Positions 13,849 through 20,992 of a DNA stretch of 20,992 nt are shown here, piece after piece; position 1 is the stretch's first letter, and each line of letters begins with the position of its first letter. The translations under genes were made by a program, and so were the position numbers. Source of the stretch: Sediminibacterium sp. (lineage in GTDB: Bacteria > Bacteroidota > Bacteroidia > Chitinophagales > Chitinophagaceae); assembly GCA_030158535.1 (NCBI GenBank), contig JAOASV010000020.1, forward strand, positions 1 to 20,992, read 5' to 3'. The notes under the pieces were generated by a model. It saw only the letters and a list, made by a program, of their open reading frames with translations, did no database searches and was not told where the DNA came from.

Positions 13849-15774
13849 CTAGTTTTTGGCAATTGCTTTTTTGATGTTCTCTTTTTTGATCGTGTTTGGT
13901 TCTGGCTTCATTAATCGCTTCATTTGAGGAGGGATTAAATTCATATTGGATAGCTGCTCAATTTTAGCTTTACGCTCGGGCCCTGCAATCGAATCCCTCA
14001 AATATTTTTCGATGAGTAAACTAGCAATTGGCGCTGCAGATGTGGCACCATAGCCTGCATTTTCGCACATCACGGCAATGGCAATGCGCGGATTTTCACG
14101 TGGTGCAAAAGCGCCAAAAAAAGCGTGGTCTTTTAAAGATTCACCTCTGTAAGCATTTTCTACGGTTCCGGTTTTACCACATACATTGATGCCCGGAACT
14201 TTTGCATAAGCACCCGTGCCAAATTCCATGGTGCCTTGCATGCCTTCATGTACTTCTTCAAAAATACTTTCAGCAATATTTTTTGTTCTCTGTTTTACTT
14301 TAAAGCGGGCTAACATTTCATAATCATCGCCGCCTTCTACAGAGTCGATTAGGTGTGGTAAATAGTACCAGCCTTTGTTGGCAATGATGGCCATTACATT
14401 GGCCAGTTGAGTGAGGGTTGTTGTAATTTCTCCTTGTCCAATGGAGTTAGAAATAATATTACATGCCTGCCAATTTTTACCAAATATTTTCTGGTAATAT
14501 TTGGCGGTAGGAATGTTGCCCATTCTTTCTGAAGGAAGATCTACGCCCAATTTTTTCCCAAGCCCAAATGAGTAGGCGTATTCGTTAAAGAGGCCAAGGG
14601 TTATATCTCTATTATTAACCTTTGCATTGTCTAATATTCTACGGTATGCTACTGCAAAATAACTATTGCATGATTTTGAAATAGCAGGCTTTAATGTAAA
14701 TGTACCAGCAGCGTGACATCCCATTCTTCTGCCGCAACCTAAATAACTACCACCACAACTTACCGTCATTTGATCATCAATCACACCTTCGGCCATGCCA
14801 ATAATTCCTACCAGTGTTTTAAAGGTAGACCCCGGAGAGTAAGTGGTACTAACGGTTCTGTTGAGTAATGGTTTTCTAGGATCAAAGTACATCATGTCAA
14901 CCAAATGCTTTTTTCTTTGGTTGCCCGTTAGGTAATTGGGGTTATAGGTAGGGGCGCTTACCATACATAAAATGCCACCTGTTTTTGGATCAATTGCAAC
15001 AATACTACCCACTTTATTTTCCATCAGCTTTTCGCCAAGCTTTTGGAGTTCTACATCGATGCTCGAGTATAAATTTCTACCGGCAATAGCGGCTGTATCA
15101 AATTCTCCTTTTTCCCAAGGGCCCTGAATTCTTCCTTTATTGTCTCTAATAAAACGCTTGATACCGCGCTGACCCATCAGCACTTTTTCGTAACTACTTT
15201 CAAGTCCTGTAGTGCCAAAGTAATCACCCATTTCGTAACCTTCATCTTTATGTCTGCGCAAAAAACCGGTGTCTACTTCTGCGGTGTAACCCAGCACAGC
15301 TGCGCCGCAATCGTATGGATACGAACGCACCGATCTTTCACTGAGCGTAAAGCCAGGAAAGCGGTACATATTTTCGTTGAGGCGTGCAAAATTTTCGGTG
15401 GTGAGTAGGGGTTCAAATACACTTGGTTTAACAGCGCCGTTTTTAAATATTAAATCGCGCATTCTTTTTTTATAAGTGGCGGTATCTATATTTAACAAGG
15501 CACAAAGTGCAAGGGTATCTGTTCCTTTAGATTCTGCGGGGATCACCACTAAATCGTAACTGATGGTATTTTCAAGAATGGCTCTTTTTTTTCTGTCAAA
15601 AATGATACCCCTGTCTGGATAAATCACTTTTCGGTAAAAGGCATTGTTATCTGCAGCCATTTTGTATTTTGTTGAAAATACCTGAAGGTTAATGAGCTGA
15701 AGGGTAATTAAAACAAAAGCACCTATAAAAATAAGTTGTACAATTCTACTTCGGTTTTGGTTAAAGGCAGACAT
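13849..15774 (-). CDS. mrdA: Penicillin-binding protein 2, elongasome transpeptidase
   Basis: This class B PBP cross-links peptidoglycan made by RodA. It has 641 residues: a short cytoplasmic N-terminus, one transmembrane helix (~10-30, IVQLIFIGAFVLITLQLINL), a dimerisation/pedestal domain with YPDRGIIFDRKKRAILENT and RSYPYDCGAAVLGYTAEV, and a transpeptidase domain from ~255. The penicillin-binding motifs are complete: SxxK at Ser316-Lys319 (STFK), SxN at Ser368-Asn370 (SCN) and KTG at Lys534-Gly536 (CGKTGTVEN). A basic tail follows. Six cysteines cluster between ~340 and ~370, around the SxN region (SCGGSYLGCGRRMGCH). It follows mreD after a 120-base gap, the largest in the cluster, and precedes rodA by 11 bases. 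Confidence 0.97.
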   Translation of the reverse strand: MSAFNQNRSRIVQLIFIGAFVLITLQLINLQVFSTKYKMAADNNAFYRKVIYPDRGIIFDRKKRAILENTISYDLVVIPAESKGTDTLALCALLNIDTATYKKRMRDLIFKNGAVKPSVFEPLLTTENFARLNENMYRFPGFTLSERSVRSYPYDCGAAVLGYTAEVDTGFLRRHKDEGYEMGDYFGTTGLESSYEKVLMGQRGIKRFIRDNKGRIQGPWEKGEFDTAAIAGRNLYSSIDVELQKLGEKLMENKVGSIVAIDPKTGGILCMVSAPTYNPNYLTGNQRKKHLVDMMYFDPRKPLLNRTVSTTYSPGSTFKTLVGIIGMAEGVIDDQMTVSCGGSYLGCGRRMGCHAAGTFTLKPAISKSCNSYFAVAYRRILDNAKVNNRDITLGLFNEYAYSFGLGKKLGVDLPSERMGNIPTAKYYQKIFGKNWQACNIISNSIGQGEITTTLTQLANVMAIIANKGWYYLPHLIDSVEGGDDYEMLARFKVKQRTKNIAESIFEEVHEGMQGTMEFGTGAYAKVPGINVCGKTGTVENAYRGESLKDHAFFGAFAPRENPRIAIAVMCENAGYGATSAAPIASLLIEKYLRDSIAGPERKAKIEQLSNMNLIPPQMKRLMKPEPNTIKKENIKKAIAKN

Positions 15775-15791
15775 AGGAGCTTGGAAAAATA

Positions 15792-15809
15792 ATTCAACGA
15801 ATTCAACGA
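15792..15809. repeat. Two 9-base tandem repeats upstream of mrdA
   Basis: ATTCAACGA occurs twice without a gap (15792-15800, 15801-15809) in the 120-base space between mreD and mrdA. On the coding (minus) strand it reads TCGTTGAAT twice and lies 18-35 bases before the mrdA ATG. Just upstream on that strand are a TTTG and, 17 bases later, TAGATTTT, a one-mismatch match to the Bacteroidota -7 element. An internal promoter for mrdA-rodA with a repeated operator is therefore possible but unproven. Confidence 0.4.
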
Positions 15810-15894
15810 AAATCTACTGCAAATTTGATGTAACAAAGTCAACAATACATCATTTTGTCAAAAAAAACTTATGCATACTTGTGGACAGAAGAAG

Positions 15895-16428
15895 CTAGGC
15901 TGCGTTGGTTCTGTACTTGCCTTTTCTTAAAAAAAGAAGTTCGGAAAGTACAATCATCATAAAGCTTACAAGGGTAGTGCCAATCACCTTGCCTAAAAAG
16001 TATACAAAGTCTCCAAATTGAAGCCATTCGATTAGCACCAAGTAAAAGTGATGGATAAAAGTTAGCAGTCCTACATAAACCGCGTAAGGTGCCCATCCCA
16101 TACTATTTACGCCTGGTTCGGCATAGCTTTGTTCGATGGTTTCTTGTGGTAATAGTAGGTTTAAAAGGTAGGGTCTAATATAAGCAATAAGCACGCAGGG
16201 AGCGGCATGCAGCCCCGTAGTACCCGTAAAATAGTCTAATGAAAGACCAAACAAAAAAGCAACAATGAGGAGCGAAAACCGGTTCATAGAAAACGGCAAC
16301 CAAAGTATATACAAGAAATATAGGTAGGGTATGATAAAGCGGTGCACGGGTGGCACTTCGTTGAGTACCACAATTTGAAGTAGTAGAAACAGCGCAAACC
16401 GAATGATATTTTTAAGTATACTATTCAC
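15895..16428 (-). CDS. mreD: Rod-shape-determining membrane protein MreD
   Basis: This is a 177-residue integral membrane protein with five to six hydrophobic segments (ALFLLLQIVVL, FIIPYLYFLYILWLPF, SLLIVAFLFGLSLDYFTG and two or three more toward the C-terminus). The FLFGLSLDYFTGTTGLHA segment is the MreD hallmark (G-x-x-x-D with following G-x-H). It connects MreC and MreB to the PBP2-RodA synthase. Position after mreC settles the identity, since the sequence itself is poorly conserved. Translation starts with GTG at 16428, eight bases inside the mreC end, so the two genes are probably translationally coupled. The C-terminus is basic (LRKGKYRTNAA). Confidence 0.93.
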   Translation of the reverse strand: MNSILKNIIRFALFLLLQIVVLNEVPPVHRFIIPYLYFLYILWLPFSMNRFSLLIVAFLFGLSLDYFTGTTGLHAAPCVLIAYIRPYLLNLLLPQETIEQSYAEPGVNSMGWAPYAVYVGLLTFIHHFYLVLIEWLQFGDFVYFLGKVIGTTLVSFMMIVLSELLFLRKGKYRTNAA

Positions 16429-17275
16429 GTGTCTTTGAATTGTTGTTTTCTATATCAAATTGCTCTTGGTAGCGAAGGTTCTCTACAAGGTATACAAACT
16501 GAACCGTAAAAAAGTTAACGGCTGTTTTGATTTTAAGGGTATAAAAATTACTAGAAGGGTCGGCTTCTATTTCAGCTACCCGCCCCACAATTTGGTATGG
16601 TGGGAAGTTTGCCGAGTAAGTGCTCGTTACAACCGTGTCGCCTTTTACTACTTTTGCGCCCTTAGAAACGTTGCGTAAAAGCAGGTAATACGGACTAGCT
16701 CCATCCCATTCGATGCTACCCGCGTTATTGTCTTTTTTAAGCATGGCACTAACCCTACTGTTGCGGTGAAGTAGACTCATAACCTTACTTGTATTGTCAG
16801 ACACTTCAACTACAACACCAACAATGCCTTCTGGACTAACTGCTGCCATGCCTTTTTTTACACCTTGTAAACGGCCGCGCTCAAGTGTTAAAAAATTAGT
16901 TTGTAAAGAAACGGTATTGCCAATCACTTTGGCTGGAAGCCAATTGTATTTTCTAAATTTATTAAGTGAGTCTTTGTATACCGAATCGGTTACAATTTGT
17001 ATGCTAGAATCTGGCACCGAAATATTTGATCGAAGTAAATTTAGAAGACGCGCATTTTCAAGTGCTAATTGTTGATTGGTTTCTCTTAAAAAAAAGTAGC
17101 CACGCATATTGTAATAGCGCTCATTAATTTTTGAAGTTGCATCGCTCATCTTCGCAGAAAAAAAAGTTTGATGCGAAGTGCTGGCTTTAGTAAGCATATA
17201 AATGGAAGCTATTTGCAATAGCAAAAAGCTAAGTAATGTAAAATGCCTACGAATGAAATCAAAAATATTTTTCAA
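16421..17275 (-). CDS. mreC: Rod-shape-determining protein MreC
   Basis: MreC is a bitopic periplasmic scaffold that activates PBP2. This 284-residue protein has a short basic N-terminus, one transmembrane helix (~12-30, FTLLSFLLLQIASIYMLT), a coiled-coil region (~40-90) and the double beta-barrel domain from ~115: LPAKVIGN, LERGRLQGVKKGMAAVSPEGIVGVV, VMSLLHRNSRVSAML, and YQIVGRVAEIEADPSSNFYTLKIK. The only start consistent with an intact membrane helix is TTG at 17275: an in-frame stop (TAA) lies three codons upstream and the first internal ATG is inside the helix. It begins nine bases after the mreB stop and overlaps mreD by eight bases. The weak start codon may lower its yield relative to MreB. 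Confidence 0.95.
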   Translation of the reverse strand: MKNIFDFIRRHFTLLSFLLLQIASIYMLTKASTSHQTFFSAKMSDATSKINERYYNMRGYFFLRETNQQLALENARLLNLLRSNISVPDSSIQIVTDSVYKDSLNKFRKYNWLPAKVIGNTVSLQTNFLTLERGRLQGVKKGMAAVSPEGIVGVVVEVSDNTSKVMSLLHRNSRVSAMLKKDNNAGSIEWDGASPYYLLLRNVSKGAKVVKGDTVVTSTYSANFPPYQIVGRVAEIEADPSSNFYTLKIKTAVNFFTVQFVYLVENLRYQEQFDIENNNSKTRE

Positions 17276-17284
17276 GGTAAATTA

Positions 17285-18310
17285 TTAGCGCATGATGAAC
17301 GGAAAACGCTGATAATTTTTAAGTGCTAAACCAGTACCACGCACAACGCTCTTAAGAGGATCTTCTGCAACGTGAACAGGTAATTTAATTTTTGCACTTA
17401 ATCTTTTATCGAGTCCACGTAGTAAAGCACCTCCACCTGTGAGGTATAATCCGCGACGGTAAATATCCGCAGCAAGCTCTGGTGGCGTGGTTTCTAGGGC
17501 TTTTAAGATCGCTTCTTCAATTTTAAAAATACTCTTATCAAGTGCTTCAGCAATCTCTTGGTAACTCACCATAATTTGTTTAGGTATACCTGTTACAAGG
17601 TCTCTACCATTTACTGGTAAATCATCTGGTGGGTTGTCTAAATCTTTCATGGCAGCACCCACATTAATTTTAATTTGCTCTGCAGTACGCTCACCAATTA
17701 ATAAACTATGATAACGGCGAAGTGCCTCCATAATGTCTGCAGTAAATTCATCACCTGCTACACGAATACTTTGATCACATACAATACCTGCAAGTGCAAT
17801 AACAGTAATACCTGTTGTACCACCTCCAATATCAATGATCATATTTCCTACCGGCTCCTCAACATCTATACCAATACCTAAAGCAGCTGCCATAGGTTCG
17901 TGAATCATATATACTTCTTTAGCACCTGCTTGTTCTGCAGAATCTCTTACGGCACGTTTTTCAACTTCGGTAATAGATGAAGGAATACAAATTACCATAC
18001 GCCAGCTTGGAGGGAACAATGGTTTTTTAGGATAGATCATTTTCATCATCTCCCGAATCATTAATTCCGCTGCGTTAAAATCTGCAATTACACCATCTTT
18101 TAATGGACGAATGGTTCGAATGCTCTCATGCGTTTTTTCGTGCATCATGAGTGCCTTTTTACCAACTGCCAAAACCTCCTTTAAATTATTACGATTAAGG
18201 GCAACGATTGAAGGCTCGTTAACCACTACTTCATCATTATGGATAATAAGGGTATTTGCAGTCCCCAAATCCATTGCAATTTCTTGCGTAAAAAAGTTAA
18301 ATAATCCCAT
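17285..18310 (-). CDS. mreB: Rod-shape-determining protein MreB, bacterial actin
   Basis: MreB forms membrane-bound filaments that orient the cell-wall elongation machine. It has 341 residues, the usual size. The N-terminal FFTQEIAMDLGTANTLI contains the phosphate 1 loop (DLGTAN). MIDIGGGTTGITVIA-like phosphate 2 sequence follows (NMIIDIGGGTTG), and the adenosine motif is LTGGGALLRGLD. The MIHEPMAAALGIG segment is also characteristic. It is the first mre gene. purD lies 93 bases upstream on the same strand, and the gap holds a good candidate promoter (18347-18378), so mre transcription need not depend on purD. The organism is therefore expected to be rod-shaped or at least to elongate by lateral wall synthesis. 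Confidence 0.98.
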   Translation of the reverse strand: MGLFNFFTQEIAMDLGTANTLIIHNDEVVVNEPSIVALNRNNLKEVLAVGKKALMMHEKTHESIRTIRPLKDGVIADFNAAELMIREMMKMIYPKKPLFPPSWRMVICIPSSITEVEKRAVRDSAEQAGAKEVYMIHEPMAAALGIGIDVEEPVGNMIIDIGGGTTGITVIALAGIVCDQSIRVAGDEFTADIMEALRRYHSLLIGERTAEQIKINVGAAMKDLDNPPDDLPVNGRDLVTGIPKQIMVSYQEIAEALDKSIFKIEEAILKALETTPPELAADIYRRGLYLTGGGALLRGLDKRLSAKIKLPVHVAEDPLKSVVRGTGLALKNYQRFPFIMR

Positions 18311-18346
18311 GGTATAGTGCGTAAAGCTTGAGTAAATGTATTACTA

Positions 18347-18378
18347 CAAAGGTGCTTGAAATAAATGGAAATAACAAA
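18347..18378 (-). promoter_or_regulatory. Candidate Bacteroidota-type promoter for mreB
   Basis: On the minus strand, TTTG (18378-18375) is followed after exactly 20 bases by CACCTTTG (18354-18347). Compared with the Bacteroidota consensus TTTG / TAnnTTTG, only the first base of the -7 box differs. The spacing is in the normal range and the implied start point is about 30 bases before the mreB ATG. It lies entirely in the gap between purD and mreB. Confidence 0.55.
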
Positions 18379-18403
18379 GTCTATTCTTACGAATTTTATC
18401 TGC

Positions 18404-19693
18404 TTATTTATTTTCAAATTCGTAACCAATATCGCGTCTAAAATTCATGCCTTCAAATTCAATTTTTTGAAGACGCTGGGTGGCAGTAACTACTGCTTCG
18501 CAAATATTTTCGCCATAGGCAGTAACGGCTAAAACCCTTCCCCCGCTTGTAACAACGTCGTTTTGCCCCAGGGCGGTTCCGGCTTGAAATACAAGGGTGT
18601 TTGGCGTATCGTTAACAGTATCAAGTCCTGTAATGACCTTATTTTTTTGGTAGCTACCTGGGTAGCCGCCACTAACAGCCATAATGGTGGCGCAGCTTCT
18701 AGTGTCGTAACTAATATTGGCATCAATTAAAGTGCCATTATCCATGGCTGCAAAAAGAGCCACTAAGTCTGTTTGTAAGCGCGGCATCACCACTTCTGTT
18801 TCTGGATCGCCCATACGGCAGTTGTATTCAATTACAAATGGTTCTCCCTCTACGTTCATAAGGCCAAAAAACACAAATCCATGGTAGCAAAGTTCTTCCT
18901 GGGCAAGACCGTTAATGGTAGGTTTTACAATGCGCTCTTCTACTTTTTGCATAAAAGTATCGTCCATAAATGGAACAGGGCTCACACAGCCCATACCACC
19001 GGTGTTAAGGCCTGTATCGCCTTCTCCTACTCGTTTGTAGTCTTTGGCGTGACCAATAATTTGGTAGTCCATACCGTTGGTAAGCGCAAAAACACTCACT
19101 TCTATTCCGGATAAAAACTGCTCAATCACCACACGGCTGCTGGCTTCGCCAAACTGCTTATTTACAAGCATTTCATCAAAGGTTTCAAGCGCTTCTTGGT
19201 GCGTGGTTGCAATAACAACGCCCTTTCCAGCTGCTAAACCATCGGCTTTTAGTACGATGGGAAGTGTGTGCGCAGCAATGTATGTTTTGCCTTCTTCTAT
19301 ATTGTCTAGGGTAAATTCAGCGTAAGCAGCAGTAGGAATTTGGTGGCGCTGCATAAATTTCTTGCTAAATGCCTTGCTTCCCTCTAATTGGGCTGCTTTA
19401 GCAGAAGGTCCAACCACAATAATCTCTCTGAGTGCTGGATCCGCTTCAAAAAAATCATAAATACCTTTTACAAGAGGCTCCTCAGGTCCTACTACCACAA
19501 GCCCAATTTGATGCTTGATACAAGCGGCTTTAATACCATCAAAATCTGTTACTGAAATGTCTAAATTGGTTCCAATGCCCGCTGTGCCTGGGTTTCCGGG
19601 CGCAATAAAGAGCTCGTTACAATGATGACTTTGTGCCATTTTCCATGCAAGTGCATGTTCTCTTCCGCCAGAACCCAGGAGTAAAATATTCAT
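18404..19693 (-). CDS. purD: Phosphoribosylamine-glycine ligase
   Basis: PurD (GAR synthetase) joins glycine to phosphoribosylamine with ATP in the second step of purine synthesis. The protein has 429 residues. The N-terminal MNILLLGSGGREHALAWK is diagnostic. Then come LVVVGPEEPLVKGIYDFF, the ATP-grasp region (SKKFMQRHQIPTAAYAEF, LPIVLKADGLAAGKGVVIA, FLSGIEVSVFALTNG), GDTGLNTGGMGCVSP, and FVIEYNCRMGDPETEVVMPRL near the end. I choose the ATG at 19693; a frame extending to 19741 has 16 extra residues without family support. It diverges from the peptide transporter gene over 132 bases that hold an inverted repeat, and it precedes mreB by 93 bases. The link with mre genes is positional only. Confidence 0.98.
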   Translation of the reverse strand: MNILLLGSGGREHALAWKMAQSHHCNELFIAPGNPGTAGIGTNLDISVTDFDGIKAACIKHQIGLVVVGPEEPLVKGIYDFFEADPALREIIVVGPSAKAAQLEGSKAFSKKFMQRHQIPTAAYAEFTLDNIEEGKTYIAAHTLPIVLKADGLAAGKGVVIATTHQEALETFDEMLVNKQFGEASSRVVIEQFLSGIEVSVFALTNGMDYQIIGHAKDYKRVGEGDTGLNTGGMGCVSPVPFMDDTFMQKVEERIVKPTINGLAQEELCYHGFVFFGLMNVEGEPFVIEYNCRMGDPETEVVMPRLQTDLVALFAAMDNGTLIDANISYDTRSCATIMAVSGGYPGSYQKNKVITGLDTVNDTPNTLVFQAGTALGQNDVVTSGGRVLAVTAYGENICEAVVTATQRLQKIEFEGMNFRRDIGYEFENK

Positions 19694-19756
19694 AGTAGTA
19701 GGTATAATTGGAGATGCGAAAGTATCAATTTCGTCGCTCATTTTAGTGGGTGGTTC

Positions 19757-19786
19757 GCTGTAAAGATTTTATTGCTATTTTACAGC
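19757..19786. promoter_or_regulatory. Inverted repeat in the purD / peptide transporter divergent gap
   Basis: GCTGTAAA (19757-19764) and TTTACAGC (19779-19786) are perfect 8-base arms with a 14-base AT-rich spacer. The arm centres are about 22 bases apart, two helical turns, which suits a dimeric DNA-binding protein better than a hairpin. It lies 63 bases before purD and 39 bases before the transporter start, so it could control either. It does not resemble the E. coli PurR operator. No regulator for it is encoded in the window. Confidence 0.45.
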
Positions 19787-19825
19787 ACCAGAAAATCAAT
19801 AGTTTACAACGATAACGAGCCATTT

Positions 19826-20992
19826 ATGAATCAAACTATTCCTCAAAAAGGTCATCCTAAAGGATTGTATGTACTATTTGCCACAGAAATGTGGGAGCGT
19901 TTCAATTATTATGGCATGCGCGCCATTTTGGTCTTGTTTATGACTAAGGCGCTTATGTTTGATAAGATTTTTGCCTCTAACATATTTGGCAGCTACACAA
20001 GTCTTGTGTTTTTAACGCCGCTAGTGGGTGGTTATATAGCTGATAGGTATTGGGGCAATAAGCGTTCTATTATTTTAGGCGGATTAGTGATGGCTATTGG
20101 TGAGTTTGTTTTATTTTTTTGCGGATCTATGTATAAGTCCAACCCTGAAATTGCGGGGTTACTATTTTTTGCAGGGCTAGGTCTTATGATAGCAGGTAAT
20201 GGATTTTTTAAGCCCAATATTTCTGCTATGGTGGGCCAACTATATCCCGAAAATGACAAACGCAAAGATTCGGCCTATACCGTTTTTTATATGGGCATTA
20301 ATACGGGTGGTGCCATTGGGCCCTTTGTGTGTGGATTTTTTGGTGACACGGGTAACCCAGAAGATTATAAATGGGCTTTTTTAGTAGCGGGTATTGGTAT
20401 GTTATTAAGTGTGGTGGTGATGCACTTTTTCCATAATAAATATGTAGTGGATCATAACAATGAAGTACTTGGCTTAACGCCAAAAGACGCTCCAGCTGTA
20501 ACCAGAAAGCCGCTCTATGTATTTATAGGCCTGTTTATTTTTTCTATTATTTCTATTGGTCTTATTTATATAGAAGCCAATGTATTTAGTTATTTATTTT
20601 ATTTGCTACTTGGCTCTATTACACTGATTGGATTTTTAATTTTTTCTGATAAAACATTAAGTGCGTTAGAAAAGAAAAAAGTGTCTGTCATTTTTGTAGT
20701 GTCATTTTTTGTGATATTTTTTTGGAGTGCTTTTGAACAAGCAGGCGCTTCCCTTACTTTTTTTGCAGAAGAACAAACCAACCGTACACTCGGTTCTTAT
20801 ACCATACCTTCTAGTTTTTTCCAATCATTAAATTCTACTTTTGTGGTAGCGTTTGCACCACTATTTGCATGGCTTTGGCTGAAGCTTGGAAAATATGAAC
20901 CAGGTTCTCCAGCAAAAATGGCGCTTGGATTATTTTTGTTAGCACTCGGTTATTTATGGATTGCATTTGGGGTGCACAATGTTGCACCTGGT
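19826..20992 (+). CDS. POT/PTR2-family proton-coupled oligopeptide transporter, N-terminal part (cut by window end)
   Basis: The frame is open for 389 codons to the last base of the window with no stop, so the 3' end is missing; complete family members have about 480-600 residues or more. It is an MFS inner-membrane symporter for di- and tripeptides. The E-x-x-E-R-F motif of helix 1 is present as EMWERFNYYG at about residues 21-30. The PTR2 signature FYMGINTGGAIGP is at about 154-166, and FLTPLVGGYIADRYWG matches the first family signature. At least nine hydrophobic segments are visible. The helix 7 region reads FWSAFEQAGASLTFFA, which contains the conserved F-x-Q-x-x-S/T-type pattern. The ATG at 19826 gives MNQTIPQKGHPKGLY. 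It is divergent from purD. Confidence 0.95.
   Translation, partial: MNQTIPQKGHPKGLYVLFATEMWERFNYYGMRAILVLFMTKALMFDKIFASNIFGSYTSLVFLTPLVGGYIADRYWGNKRSIILGGLVMAIGEFVLFFCGSMYKSNPEIAGLLFFAGLGLMIAGNGFFKPNISAMVGQLYPENDKRKDSAYTVFYMGINTGGAIGPFVCGFFGDTGNPEDYKWAFLVAGIGMLLSVVVMHFFHNKYVVDHNNEVLGLTPKDAPAVTRKPLYVFIGLFIFSIISIGLIYIEANVFSYLFYLLLGSITLIGFLIFSDKTLSALEKKKVSVIFVVSFFVIFFWSAFEQAGASLTFFAEEQTNRTLGSYTIPSSFFQSLNSTFVVAFAPLFAWLWLKLGKYEPGSPAKMALGLFLLALGYLWIAFGVHNVAPG

Noticed and set aside
15869..16096. Minus-strand 75-residue frame overlapping mreD
   Set aside because: It lies almost wholly inside mreD in another frame and has no recognisable features.
19694..19741. Longer PurD start
   Set aside because: The PurD N-terminus MNILLLGSGGREHA begins at 19693, and the extension has no family counterpart.
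1..20992. tRNA, rRNA, CRISPR array, insertion sequence, prophage or toxin-antitoxin genes
   Set aside because: I looked for these on both strands by eye. Gaps are all short (no more than about 135 bases) and none shows a cloverleaf, spaced repeats or transposase motifs.

Overview
The window looks like the left end of a contig from a Bacteroidota chromosome, most likely family Chitinophagaceae (Sediminibacterium-like; this placement is inference from gene content, without a search). Support for the phylum comes from a SusD-type outer-membrane protein, lipoprotein and periplasmic proteins with DUF4369/TlpA and Spy-like domains, moderately AT-rich DNA, start codons without clear Shine-Dalgarno sequences, and candidate promoters of the Bacteroidota TTTG / TAnnTTTG type. 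The first ~26 bases are not genomic: bases 8-26 are exactly the Nextera/Tn5 mosaic-end adapter.

Layout. (1) 28-621: the C-terminal part of a SusD/RagB protein, followed by a strong bidirectional terminator (638-679). (2) 695-6627, minus strand: alaS -> PDZ-domain secreted protein -> gatB -> TlpA-type lipoprotein, a translation-dominated operon-like cluster with two envelope proteins. (3) 6745-7954, plus strand: an M23 (LytM) peptidase and a 77-residue two-helix membrane protein four bases behind it. (4) 7955-9335, minus strand: an NTF2/DUF4440 secreted protein and a prohibitin-like SPFH protein. (5) 9412-11725, plus strand: a compact AlkA-type DNA glycosylase, then an ECF sigma factor, a single-pass membrane protein (candidate anti-sigma) and a Spy/CpxP-like periplasmic protein. 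(6) 11722-19693, minus strand: purD -> mreB -> mreC -> mreD -> mrdA (PBP2) -> rodA -> MBL-fold hydrolase, i.e. the complete elongasome core with purD in front and a metallohydrolase behind. (7) 19826-20992, plus strand: the N-terminal 389 codons of a POT/PTR2 peptide transporter, cut by the window end.

Function. The dominant theme is cell-wall growth (MreBCD, PBP2, RodA, an M23 endopeptidase) together with translation (AlaRS, GatB). No mobile element, CRISPR array, RNA gene or phage gene was recognised, and no gene-free stretch exceeds about 135 bases.

I found no convincing wholly new system. The best candidate for a little-described unit is the sigma / membrane protein / Spy-like triad at 10062-11725, whose layout resembles an envelope-stress circuit and whose membrane protein carries an internal sequence duplication. 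The best DNA-level oddity is a near-ideal terminator hairpin (11760-11796) that lies inside the coding sequence of the opposing MBL hydrolase gene.
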